The position numbers were made by a program, and so were the translations under genes. A stretch of 39,337 nucleotides of DNA from a bacterium (lineage in GTDB: Bacteria; UBP6; UBA1177): assembly GCA_017538365.1 (NCBI GenBank), contig JAFYIZ010000016.1:1-39337 (forward strand). Reading direction: 5' to 3'. Shown here in pieces: positions 1-7,520 of the stretch (positions are counted from its first letter, which is position 1; the number at the start of each line of letters is the position of its first letter). The notes beneath the pieces are model-generated. The model was not told the origin of the DNA. It searched no databases and saw nothing but the letters and a program-made list of their open reading frames with translations.

Positions 1-1107
1 AAGGAAACCTGCGAAAATCTTAAAACTCTCAGAAAAGAAAATTTCGGAGAAAAAGATGTTTCCGAAGAAGAAAAAAAGCTTGTCAGACAGATCAAAACCA
101 ACGAAGAAAACATAAAACATCTTTCAGACACAAAAGAAAAAATCTCTCAGGAGCACACCGCTCTGCAGGCAAACCGTGAATCTCTCAACAAACGGACGCA
201 AGAGCGAGGGATTCAATTGAATGAAAAAGAGCGTGAATTTAAAGTATTGATTCAAAGCAGAAATTTTGCAGATGAAAAAGAATTCTGTGAATCACTTCTT
301 GAACCTGACAAACTCAATTCTCTGCGCGAAGAAAAGAAAAAAGTTGATGAAGAATTCCACTCGGCGCAGAAGGACAGGGATAAAACCGAATCGGCTTTAA
401 AAGAGTTCGCCGCAACAAAAAGGGATTCAATGCCTGATCGTAACGAATGCACGAAACAGCTGGATGAAATAGAAAAAGAAACCGGTGAGCTGAATCAAAA
501 ACTCGGACAGATCAACCAGCAGATTCAGGAAAGTGAAAAAAACAGAAACTCAGCGCTCGAAATTCAAAAAGAATACGAAAATCAGAGAAGCATATTCTTA
601 AAGTGGGAACAGATGAAGAAATGGATCGGCAACAAGGACGGCTCGACATTTTCCGTGTTTGTCCAAAGCCTCACATTCAGGCAGCTCATCGCGATTTCCA
701 ACAAATATCTTCACCGGATGAAGGAACGTTACACCCTGACTGCAAAAGGCGATCTCGACTTTCAGATTGAAGACGCGAACTTCAGCGAACCGCGCAGCAT
801 CTCCAACATTTCAGGCGGAGAACGCTTTCTTGTAAGCCTCTCCCTTGCATTGGGAATAGCAGAATTTGCAAGCCGGAACGTAAAAGTCGACTCGCTTTTC
901 TTAGACGAAGGTTTCGGAACACTGAGCGGGCCTGAACTTTCCAACGTTCTTGACACACTCAAGTCGATGCAGAAATCAGGAAAAATGCTCGGCATAATCT
1001 CGCACCTTCCCGCAGTTATCGACGCAATAGAACAAAAAATAGCGGTAGTTCAGGTTCCCGGCGGTCACAGCATTTTAAAGGGAGACGGTATCGCTGGTCC
1101 GCAGTAA
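1..1107 (+). CDS. sbcC: SbcC-type nuclease ATPase subunit, C-terminal part (5' end outside window)
   Basis: The reading frame is open from the first base, so the gene enters from the left and only its last 368 residues are here. The first two thirds are a Glu/Lys/Gln-rich coiled coil. The C-terminal lobe shows the ABC signature (SGGERF), a Walker B with D-loop (LFLDEGFGTLS) and the switch histidine (ISHLP). This order (coiled-coil arm, then signature, Walker B and H-loop at the very end) is that of SbcC/Rad50-family ATPases, which pair with the SbcD nuclease to cut hairpins and blocked DNA ends. The N-terminal Walker A half and any sbcD partner would lie to the left. RecN/SMC relatives are less likely, because the DEGFGTLS motif is typical of SbcC. 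Confidence 0.9.
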   Translation, partial: KETCENLKTLRKENFGEKDVSEEEKKLVRQIKTNEENIKHLSDTKEKISQEHTALQANRESLNKRTQERGIQLNEKEREFKVLIQSRNFADEKEFCESLLEPDKLNSLREEKKKVDEEFHSAQKDRDKTESALKEFAATKRDSMPDRNECTKQLDEIEKETGELNQKLGQINQQIQESEKNRNSALEIQKEYENQRSIFLKWEQMKKWIGNKDGSTFSVFVQSLTFRQLIAISNKYLHRMKERYTLTAKGDLDFQIEDANFSEPRSISNISGGERFLVSLSLALGIAEFASRNVKVDSLFLDEGFGTLSGPELSNVLDTLKSMQKSGKMLGIISHLPAVIDAIEQKIAVVQVPGGHSILKGDGIAGPQ

Positions 1108-1141
1108 CGGCTTCCGCTTACCCGAAAAACCGCTTTAATCC

Positions 1142-1169
1142 TTGATTTTTCAGCAGGTATTTGTATAAA
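1142..1169 (+). promoter_or_regulatory. putative sigma70-type promoter for the small membrane protein gene
   Basis: A TTGATT -35 (1142-1147) and a TATAAA -10 (1164-1169) are separated by 16 bp, followed by a GC-rich discriminator (ACCGCG). A short dyad ACCGC/GCGGT (1171-1175 with 1184-1188) follows in the leader. The spacing matches other promoters in this window. Confidence 0.5.
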
Positions 1170-1211
1170 AACCGCGTTTGTCTGCGGTGGTTTTAGTTTT
1201 CGAGGTGAAAA

Positions 1212-1634
1212 ATGAACAGAATTTTTACGGTCATTCTGCTTATTGCGGCGATTGTTTCGCTCGTTTATTCCGGAATAAACATGAAAAAAATCTCTTCAAT
1301 GGAAAAAGAGATAGCAACACTGAAAGATGAAAAAATCGAGCTGATGCAGGAGCATGAAGAGTGTCTGACCTACAAGGAAAAGTCACTCAGAAAGGAACTT
1401 GTTACAAAGTATCTCGATTCGATTATGCTGCTTCTCAACAACATGGAAAAGGGATATGAACCGACAAAAGAAGATACTGAAAATTTTTACGAGAGAACCG
1501 ATTTCATAGCAAAAAACATCAATTCAGTCGCAGTTTCGAAAGAAGAAACCAACCTTGTCATGACTTTTCTCGATTCGGCCAAAAAAACGTTCGAAACAAA
1601 AATCAAGACGGCGCCGGAAAAGGATAAAGATTGA
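1212..1634 (+). CDS. small membrane-anchored coiled-coil protein, unknown function
   Basis: I do not recognise the family. The 140-residue protein begins with a hydrophobic segment (about residues 4-22) that would anchor it in the inner membrane, with no lipobox. It continues as a charged, Glu/Lys-rich stretch (about residues 28-65) predicted to form a coiled coil, then a mostly helical C-terminus. A GAGGTG ribosome binding site lies 5 bases before the ATG. It follows sbcC by about 100 bp and has its own candidate promoter, so it is probably transcribed separately from sbcC. The architecture is reminiscent of small FtsB/FtsL-like or Lpp-like spacer proteins, but no sequence motif supports either. 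Confidence 0.6.
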   Translation: MNRIFTVILLIAAIVSLVYSGINMKKISSMEKEIATLKDEKIELMQEHEECLTYKEKSLRKELVTKYLDSIMLLLNNMEKGYEPTKEDTENFYERTDFIAKNINSVAVSKEETNLVMTFLDSAKKTFETKIKTAPEKDKD

Positions 1635-1702
1635 ATTTTCTTGAAAATAAATTCTTATTATAGTATAGGGCGGTGTTTTTGAACCTTTGAGAGGAGATTG
1701 TT

Positions 1703-2896
1703 ATGGGCAAATACAGCAATTTGGTAAAAAACCTCGGAACGGACACGGATAAAATCAAGTTCACGTTTATAAAAGGAAAGTACTCCGGCGGTGAATTTTC
1801 CATCCGTGAAGGGCAGAAACTTTCTATCGGCCGTGATATTTCTTCCGATGTTGCAATCGTAGATTCGAAAGTCAGCCGCAATCACGCTTCAATAACGGCA
1901 CGCGACGGCAAACTTTTCATCGAAGACCACAACAGCACGAACGGAACTTATGTAAACGGCGAAAAACTGGGACCTTCGATCGAAACGGAACTCAAAATCG
2001 GATCGAATTTCTCTGTCGGTGACTCAACGATTCTTGTCGGTGACGAAGCCGCTCCGGATGAAAACGCGCCTGAAGTTTCATTCAGAGAAAACAGTTTCAC
2101 CAAATCCAGAAAAGCTCAGGAAAAAACGATCCCCGAAACAAAGGTTGAAACTCCGGAAGAAGATGAAGAAGAGGCATTCACGCTTGACGAGTCACTTCAG
2201 GTTATAACTACAGATCAGCCGGAATCTCCGGACAAAGTCAATATCGGAAAACTCAACCTCAAGAAAACGACAAAATCGGATATTGAAAAGGATAACCTTG
2301 CAAATGCCAGCACTTCATCTACCGGCAGCCTTTCGGCAATGGATGTAGCCGATCTGCTCAAGATTCTCGCTCAGTCGGCTTCCGCAGGATATCTCAAGCT
2401 CAATATAACTTCTCCTTTTGCGGAACAGATCGAAGTGACAATCAGCACAACCGGAATCGTTGCCTGCGAATCGATCACAAACAAGAATTTCGCTCAGGAA
2501 AAAGCTCTTTCCCGTGCACTTCTGGCGCGTGACGGCGAATATTCGTTCAAAATCGACAACGCACCGAAAGAGGAAGTTGCAAACAGACAGCTTGAAGACG
2601 TTTTCATGGAAATTTCCAACCAGAAAGAAAACCTTACCAAGTACAGAAGTATTGCAAACAACGGAAAACTTGAGTTTGCGAACCCGATCAAAGGAAAACT
2701 TTCCGATCTTTCCAAAACAGAGCTCGACACGCTTCAGTTCATGGTAAATTCAAAAGAAGTCATCAAATATCTCAATGCTTTTGCAGATAACGACGACTTC
2801 ATTCTCATGTCGGAAATCGTGAAATACCTTGATTTGGGCATCATTTCCGACGGCAAGAAATTCGATAAACTTTCCGATGACATCCTCGATTTTTAA
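1703..2896 (+). CDS. FHA domain protein with C-terminal DUF4388 (PATAN-like) domain
   Basis: The 397-residue cytoplasmic protein has no signal peptide. Residues about 20-113 form a forkhead-associated phosphothreonine-binding domain, with the hallmark GRD at 43-45, SRNH at 58-61 and NSTNGTYVNG at 77-86. A low-complexity acidic linker (about 115-205, with an EEDEEEA run) follows. Residues about 208-284 resemble the DUF4388/PATAN family (SGSL-type start, DLLK core, GxIVAC turn, ALSRALLARDGEYSF end), a module found in bacterial signalling proteins. FHA domains read Ser/Thr kinase phosphorylation, so this is probably a regulatory adaptor. No kinase or phosphatase gene lies beside it. GAGAGGAG precedes the ATG. 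The gene ends 3 bases before aroE. An AT-rich TATTATAGTAT stretch at 1656-1666 could hold its -10 element, but no well-spaced -35 is evident. Confidence 0.88.
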   Translation: MGKYSNLVKNLGTDTDKIKFTFIKGKYSGGEFSIREGQKLSIGRDISSDVAIVDSKVSRNHASITARDGKLFIEDHNSTNGTYVNGEKLGPSIETELKIGSNFSVGDSTILVGDEAAPDENAPEVSFRENSFTKSRKAQEKTIPETKVETPEEDEEEAFTLDESLQVITTDQPESPDKVNIGKLNLKKTTKSDIEKDNLANASTSSTGSLSAMDVADLLKILAQSASAGYLKLNITSPFAEQIEVTISTTGIVACESITNKNFAQEKALSRALLARDGEYSFKIDNAPKEEVANRQLEDVFMEISNQKENLTKYRSIANNGKLEFANPIKGKLSDLSKTELDTLQFMVNSKEVIKYLNAFADNDDFILMSEIVKYLDLGIISDGKKFDKLSDDILDF

Positions 2897-2899
2897 AAA

Positions 2900-3652
2900 T
2901 TGATCCCTCAGAATCATACAAATTTCATCTACATCTGGGGAAACCCGCTCGATTTTTCGCTTTCGCCTTTTTTTCAGGAACACTGCGCGATTCTTGCAGG
3001 CAAGCGCATTCTTTACAAAATTTTCAGAGGAAGCGCACGGGAATTTCTGCAACTTTTAAAAAGCGGAAGATGTATCGGCGCAAATGTCACGATCCCGCAT
3101 AAAATCGAAGCGGCCGAGCTTTGTGACGAACTTACCGAAAAAGCTCGAAAGGCTGGAAGCGTCAACACGATTTTTAAAGAAAACGGCAGAATAATCGGCG
3201 ACAACACCGATGGAGCAGGGCTCGTAAAATGGCTAAAAATCAAGGGCGCTGACCTCGAAAGATGCGCGATTTTAGGCAACGGCGGCAGCGCAAGATCAAT
3301 TGCAGCAGCGCTTTCTGAAGAGAAGTGCAAAATCACGATTTTCGGTCGCACTGAAAAAGGATGGGAGAAAAATTTCGGCGGATTCAAAAATCTTTCCGAG
3401 TGGGAAAACGATGTTTTCACGATAAGCACACTGCCCTTCGAGGTTAAAGGAAAAAATCTTATAAACATCGGATATTCCAGCGGAAATATTTCAATTGACG
3501 CAACAATGATGCTTGCATTCCAAGGCTGGCTGGGTGCTCAGAGATGGTTCGGGGAAACCGTTTCGGAGGAAACTTTTGCGCGTGTTACGCTCCTTCATGC
3601 AAAAGCCCAGTCAAATCAGAAGTTTATATTAAATCTGGCGGCTAAAAAATGA
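2900..3652 (+). CDS. aroE: shikimate dehydrogenase
   Basis: AroE reduces 3-dehydroshikimate to shikimate with NADPH in aromatic amino acid synthesis. The 250-residue protein has the substrate-binding Ser pair (Ser20 and Ser22), the NVTIPHK motif with catalytic Lys68, and the GDNTDG motif with catalytic Asp104. A Rossmann-type cofactor loop (GNGGSARS, about 126-133) and a basic GRTEKG stretch follow, the latter suggesting NADP preference. The C-terminal LHAKAQ...Q motif is present. It is a little shorter than typical AroE (about 270 residues). The start is taken as TTG three bases after the FHA stop, because the next in-frame Met would remove the substrate-binding N-terminus. There is no clear ribosome binding site, so translation is probably coupled to the upstream gene. 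It overlaps the rsmB-type gene by 4 bases. Confidence 0.92.
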   Translation: MIPQNHTNFIYIWGNPLDFSLSPFFQEHCAILAGKRILYKIFRGSAREFLQLLKSGRCIGANVTIPHKIEAAELCDELTEKARKAGSVNTIFKENGRIIGDNTDGAGLVKWLKIKGADLERCAILGNGGSARSIAAALSEEKCKITIFGRTEKGWEKNFGGFKNLSEWENDVFTISTLPFEVKGKNLINIGYSSGNISIDATMMLAFQGWLGAQRWFGETVSEETFARVTLLHAKAQSNQKFILNLAAKK

Positions 3653-4833
3653 GATTTAATCAGTTTCTGGGAAACATTCTTGCAGCTGCTTTGGAAAGAG
3701 AGTGTAGCGGTGACAAATACGACATTCTTCTTAACGATATTTTCAAGGCAAAAAGGCTCGGAAAGCGGGATCGCATCTGGGTTTCAGACCGTTTTTTCTT
3801 CTACTTAAGACACAAACTTTTTTTCGATGAAATTTCTGAAAACGCTGAAATCTGCGCAAAAAACATCGCCATGGTTTTTGAAAATGAGCCCGATGAAAAT
3901 CTGAGCGGAAAAATAGAGATCCTGCAGAAAAACGGAACTTACGACCAGCTTTTCAACGAATCTTTCCCCGAATTTTTATCCAATAAAATCAGAAGTTTAT
4001 ATGATTCTGACGCATTTGGTTGGTTCAATTCGAAAGCAAGAACTGTTTTAAGGACAAATCTTCGTAAAATTTCGCGCGAAGATCTTTCCGGAATGCTTAG
4101 AACAGAAGGTTTTGAAAACTCTTTTACTCCACTCTCCCCTGCCGGAATCATTCTTGAACCGACAAACAAAAGTCTTAAGAATATTGAGCTTTTTGAAAAA
4201 GGTTTTTTTGAGTTTCAGGATGAATCGAGCCAGCTTGCAACTCTCTTGGTGAACAAAAACAGCAGAACTCTGCTTGAACCGTGCGCAGGCGGCGGCGGAA
4301 AATCACTGGCAGTAAGTTCGTTTTTCAGAGACATCAAAGTGACGGCAAGCGATACGCGGACACATCTTTTCAAAGAGATAAAAGAGCGTGCAGCACGTGC
4401 CGGAACAAGCATAAAAACAGCCGCTTTTCAGGATATAAATGACGATTTTGATACCGTTTTCATCGATTCTCCGTGCAGCGGCAGCGGCGTCATCAGACGC
4501 AATCCCGGCGACCGCTGGAAAATCGACGAAAAGATGCTTTCAGACTTGAATAAACTGCAATCCGAGCTCATCAGAAAATTCGCCGAGAAGGTGAAAAAAG
4601 GCGGTGAACTCATCTATATCACGTGCAGTTTCCTCGAATGCGAAAATGAAGAGATCATCCAGAATTTCCTTAATGAAAACAGAAGTTTTTCACTCATTAC
4701 GGCAGAGACAAGACTTCCAGAAAACATCAAAAATTCAACCGATTTTTCAGCAGTAACGGCCGGCCTTTTTTTCAGAACGAAACCTTTTGCCGAACGCGAC
4801 CTTATGTTCGGCGCGGTCATGAAAAGGGATTGA
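3649..4833 (+). CDS. rsmB: RsmB/NOP2-family 16S rRNA m5C methyltransferase
   Basis: This S-adenosylmethionine-dependent methyltransferase of 394 residues has an N-terminal helical region compatible with the NusB-like RNA-binding domain of RsmB (about 1-130) and a C-terminal catalytic domain. Motif I is PCAGGGGKS (about 210-218). The motif IV Cys lies in DSPCSGSG (about 273-280), and the catalytic motif VI Cys is Cys326 in YITCS. Two conserved cysteines are the mark of RNA m5C enzymes. RsmB modifies C967 of 16S rRNA in E. coli; assignment to that exact site rather than RsmF-type positions rests on the NusB-like N-terminus and is less sure. Its ATG overlaps the aroE stop (ATGA), so the two are translationally coupled. 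Confidence 0.85.
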   Translation: MRFNQFLGNILAAALERECSGDKYDILLNDIFKAKRLGKRDRIWVSDRFFFYLRHKLFFDEISENAEICAKNIAMVFENEPDENLSGKIEILQKNGTYDQLFNESFPEFLSNKIRSLYDSDAFGWFNSKARTVLRTNLRKISREDLSGMLRTEGFENSFTPLSPAGIILEPTNKSLKNIELFEKGFFEFQDESSQLATLLVNKNSRTLLEPCAGGGGKSLAVSSFFRDIKVTASDTRTHLFKEIKERAARAGTSIKTAAFQDINDDFDTVFIDSPCSGSGVIRRNPGDRWKIDEKMLSDLNKLQSELIRKFAEKVKKGGELIYITCSFLECENEEIIQNFLNENRSFSLITAETRLPENIKNSTDFSAVTAGLFFRTKPFAERDLMFGAVMKRD

Positions 4834-4836
4834 TCC

Positions 4837-5090
4837 GTCGTCATTCTGAGCGTGAGCGAAGAATTTCAGATGTTTCGGCAAGAAGCCTCGACATGACAAC
4901 TTGTCGTCATTCTGAGTGTGAGCGAAGAATCTGAGATCTTTCGGCAAGAAGCCTCAACATGACAAGTTGTTGTCATTCTGAGCCTAAGCGAAGAATCTGA
5001 GATGTTTCGGCAAGCCTCAACATGACAAGTTGTTGTCATTCCGAGCGTAAGCGAAGAATCTGAGATCTTTCACATTCGTTCAAGATGACG
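4837..5090. repeat. four tandem copies of a 63-66 bp intergenic repeat
   Basis: Units begin at 4837, 4903, 4969 and 5032. Each starts GTCGTCATTCTGAG or GTTGTCATTCTGAG, continues with an AGCGAAGAATCTGAGAT core and, in the first three, ends with GGCAAG..CCTC.ACATGACAA. Unit 3 lacks 3 bp (AGA) and the end of unit 4 diverges. At unit junctions the ATGACAA end and the TTGTCAT start form an inverted repeat (for example 4959-4965 with 4970-4976). Elements of the TCATTCTGAGCG/GCGAAGAATCT type are known as dispersed non-coding repeats in many unrelated bacterial genomes. On the minus strand they give spurious peptides of the RFFAHAQND kind. They fill most of the 329-bp gene-free gap between rsmB and the lipoprotein array. 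Confidence 0.88.
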
Positions 5091-5101
5091 GCTTATATTT
5101 A

Positions 5102-5129
5102 TTGAGTTTTTTACCGAAAATCTTAGAAT
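5102..5129 (+). promoter_or_regulatory. putative promoter of the lipoprotein array
   Basis: A TTGAGT -35 (5102-5107) and a TAGAAT -10 (5124-5129) are separated by exactly 16 bp, about 35 bp upstream of the AGGAGG ribosome binding site of the first lipoprotein gene. No other good promoter was seen between the five genes, so this one may drive the whole array. Confidence 0.6.
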
Positions 5130-5162
5130 ATTACGTTTTGAATTTGTCTAACAGGAGGAACC

Positions 5163-7508
5163 ATGAAAAAACTCCTCACTTCAATCCTGATTCTGATGTT
5201 TTTCTTGATCTCATGCGGCAGCTCGAAAAAGACTGAAAACGATGCCGATATTCTGCCGGATGAAGATGAGATAAATGATGACACACAGGCAAACCCATGC
5301 GAAAACATCGAAAATTCCGACGGATCCATCGTAGATCCCATCTATATCGGCCAGGTAGGAATAGAATGCGGCTGTATTGAAGGATATTTCTGGGCTTATG
5401 AAAACTGCGTAAGTCCGTGCGATCCGAACCCATGCGAAAACGATAAGAATTCGACAGGCAAATGCGCTCCTTTAAGTTTTGATTCCCATAGCTGCGGCTG
5501 TAATGAAGGTTACTTCTGGGACGGTAAAAAGTGTTCTTCACCATGCGACCCTAATCCGTGCGAAAACGACGAACATTCAACAGGTGAATGCGCTCCTTTA
5601 AGTGTTGATTCCCATAACTGCGGCTGTAATGAAGGTTACTTCTGGAACGGTAAAAAGTGTTCTTCACCATGCGACCCTAATCCGTGCGAAAACGACGAAC
5701 ATTCAACAGGCGAATGCGATCCTTTAAGTGTTGATTCCCATAACTGCGGCTGTAATAGAGATTACTTCTGGGACGGTAAAAAGTGTTCTTCACCATGCGA
5801 CCCTAATCCGTGCGAAAACGACGAACATTCAACAGGTGAATGCGCTCCTTTAAGTGTTGATTCCCATAACTGCGGCTGTAATGAAGGTTACTTCTGGGAC
5901 GGCGAAAACTGCATTCAGAATCCGTGCAACGATGATCCGTGCAAAAACCACGAGCATTCGGATAACCAATGCGTTCCTCGCGACAAAATACGCTACACCT
6001 GCGGCTGTGAGGAAGGTTTCTGGTGGTGGGGACAGAACAAAGGCTGCATTGAAAGAAAGCCGGATACCGCAAACATCTGCACAGGCCAGACAAAATGTTA
6101 TAACAAATCGGAGGAAACCGACTTCCCTGCAGAGGGAGAAGACTTCTTCGGACAGGATGCATACTATGCCGACATGGGATTCTGCGCACTGCATAATTTC
6201 TCGATCGATGATTCAGTCGAAAACGAAAAAACAGTCATTGACAACAATACAGGTCTTGAATGGCAGCAGACATTCTACGGAACGATAGCAGATTGCCATT
6301 ATCCGTGCACAGAAGCAGTTGATTACTGTGAAAATCTGAATTACGGCGGTCACGACGACTGGCGGCTCCCGACCATACTGGAACTTCATACGATCGTTGA
6401 CAACGGAAAGAGATATCCTGCTATAAACACAGATTATTTTCCGAACACGCCGCCGGAATATTTTATAACTTCATCTTCGAGTATTACACTCGAGGCGGCA
6501 GGAGGACCGCATAATTCCTATCAGGACGGCACAAGAAAGCATTGGAGCGTTGATTTTTCAACAGGAATTTCAAAAATGCACATAAAGAGCTATGTCCGCT
6601 GTGTCAGAGGCGAAAAGCTGCCGAATAAGGATTTTGACGTTTTTGTAGGCAGTAACAAAAAGGATGCTGAAATAGCCTTTAATTCAAACGGAACTTTGAT
6701 CTGGCAGGCAGGAACAAAATCCTACATCTGGCAGAATGCCCTTAAATACTGCGAGAATCTGAAACTTGGAGGACTTTCCGACTGGCGGCTTCCGAACAAA
6801 AACGAATTACTTGAGTATTTTACGCCGTGCAACAGTTATTCGGCTTCTTATTATGCAGCTTATTGGATCACCTATAATTCCTCCAGTTACCACTGGTCAT
6901 CCACGACAGTTTACGACAAACCTGAAAATGCGTGGATCGTTGATTATGGAAACTGTCTTGGATATGCCCATTATGATAGCTTTCAGGACAAAACAGATTC
7001 ATACCTCATCCATACGCGCTGCGTCACCGACAATCCATGTCCAAAAGGCGAAATATGGAACGGTGAAACCTGCGTGAAAGAAAACCCGTGCGAACCGAAT
7101 CCGTGCAGCGACCAGTCTTACAGCACCAAGACCTGTATTATAAGCACAAAAGAAACAACCGGATATTTCTGCGAATGCTCTGAAAACGCTTTCTGGAGTT
7201 CCGATGAAAAGAGATGCATCAGAACCTGCGGCGGAACGAACCCGTGCATATACTATTCAAACAGCGACCAAAAATGCTACGAGGACGAAAAAGGGGAATT
7301 CTACTGCGGCTGCAAGGAAGGATACTTGTGGGACAGCAGCGAAAGAAAATGCCTTAAGAATGCGGCATACAATGACAACGACAATGAAATGTCAGATGCT
7401 GATTCAGACAGCAGCGAAACACCCGATATCGATACCGACAACATCACCGTTTCCGATACAGATATCGCAGAAACACCGGACGAAACAAACGATGACGACG
7501 GAGAATAA
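5163..7508 (+). CDS. modular lipoprotein 1: six EGF-like units, two DUF1566 domains, more EGF-like units, acidic tail
   Basis: The 781-residue protein has a lipoprotein signal peptide with the lipobox LISC (Cys18), followed by an acidic linker (DADILPDEDE). Residues about 44-297 hold six Cys-rich EGF-like units of the pattern CDPNPC..HSTGEC....CGC.EGYFW.G..C; four of them (85-252) are 42-residue tandem copies. A conserved block (ICTGQTKC...GEDFFGQDA...ENEKTVID, about 303-365) precedes two DUF1566 (Lcl C-terminal-like) domains, each marked by DWRLP (about 364-495 and 515-630). At least two further EGF-like units follow, and the end is an Asp/Thr/Glu/Ser tail. It is expected to be lipid-anchored and extracytoplasmic. 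Function is unknown; adhesion or surface binding is only a guess from the domains. AGGAGG lies 4 bases before the ATG. Confidence 0.88.
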   Translation: MKKLLTSILILMFFLISCGSSKKTENDADILPDEDEINDDTQANPCENIENSDGSIVDPIYIGQVGIECGCIEGYFWAYENCVSPCDPNPCENDKNSTGKCAPLSFDSHSCGCNEGYFWDGKKCSSPCDPNPCENDEHSTGECAPLSVDSHNCGCNEGYFWNGKKCSSPCDPNPCENDEHSTGECDPLSVDSHNCGCNRDYFWDGKKCSSPCDPNPCENDEHSTGECAPLSVDSHNCGCNEGYFWDGENCIQNPCNDDPCKNHEHSDNQCVPRDKIRYTCGCEEGFWWWGQNKGCIERKPDTANICTGQTKCYNKSEETDFPAEGEDFFGQDAYYADMGFCALHNFSIDDSVENEKTVIDNNTGLEWQQTFYGTIADCHYPCTEAVDYCENLNYGGHDDWRLPTILELHTIVDNGKRYPAINTDYFPNTPPEYFITSSSSITLEAAGGPHNSYQDGTRKHWSVDFSTGISKMHIKSYVRCVRGEKLPNKDFDVFVGSNKKDAEIAFNSNGTLIWQAGTKSYIWQNALKYCENLKLGGLSDWRLPNKNELLEYFTPCNSYSASYYAAYWITYNSSSYHWSSTTVYDKPENAWIVDYGNCLGYAHYDSFQDKTDSYLIHTRCVTDNPCPKGEIWNGETCVKENPCEPNPCSDQSYSTKTCIISTKETTGYFCECSENAFWSSDEKRCIRTCGGTNPCIYYSNSDQKCYEDEKGEFYCGCKEGYLWDSSERKCLKNAAYNDNDNEMSDADSDSSETPDIDTDNITVSDTDIAETPDETNDDDGE
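5415..5918 (+). repeat. four in-frame 126-bp tandem repeats inside lipoprotein 1
   Basis: Units lie at 5415-5540, 5541-5666, 5667-5792 and 5793-5918, each coding one 42-residue EGF-like module. Units 2 and 3 differ at 6 of 126 positions. Unit 4 matches unit 2 at all but one of about the first 110 positions and diverges at its end. Unit 1 is more diverged. The high identity at DNA level suggests recent unit duplication and the potential for copy-number change without a frameshift. Confidence 0.95.
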
Positions 7509-7520
7509 AAGGGGGCGGCC

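Noticed and set aside
4747-4947. Small minus-strand frame over the end of rsmB and the intergenic repeats
   Set aside because: Its RFFAHAQND-type peptide is the usual translation product of this dispersed repeat and is not a gene.
5176-5544. Long minus-strand reading frames opposite the lipoprotein genes (also 5803-6194 and 7301-7886)
   Set aside because: They mirror the Cys/Asp-rich repeats of the plus-strand genes, have no ribosome binding sites, and lack family features.
5415-5918. Regular repeats considered as a CRISPR array
   Set aside because: The units are contiguous 126-bp coding repeats with no unique spacers; the 63-66 bp repeats at 4837-5090 also lack spacers.
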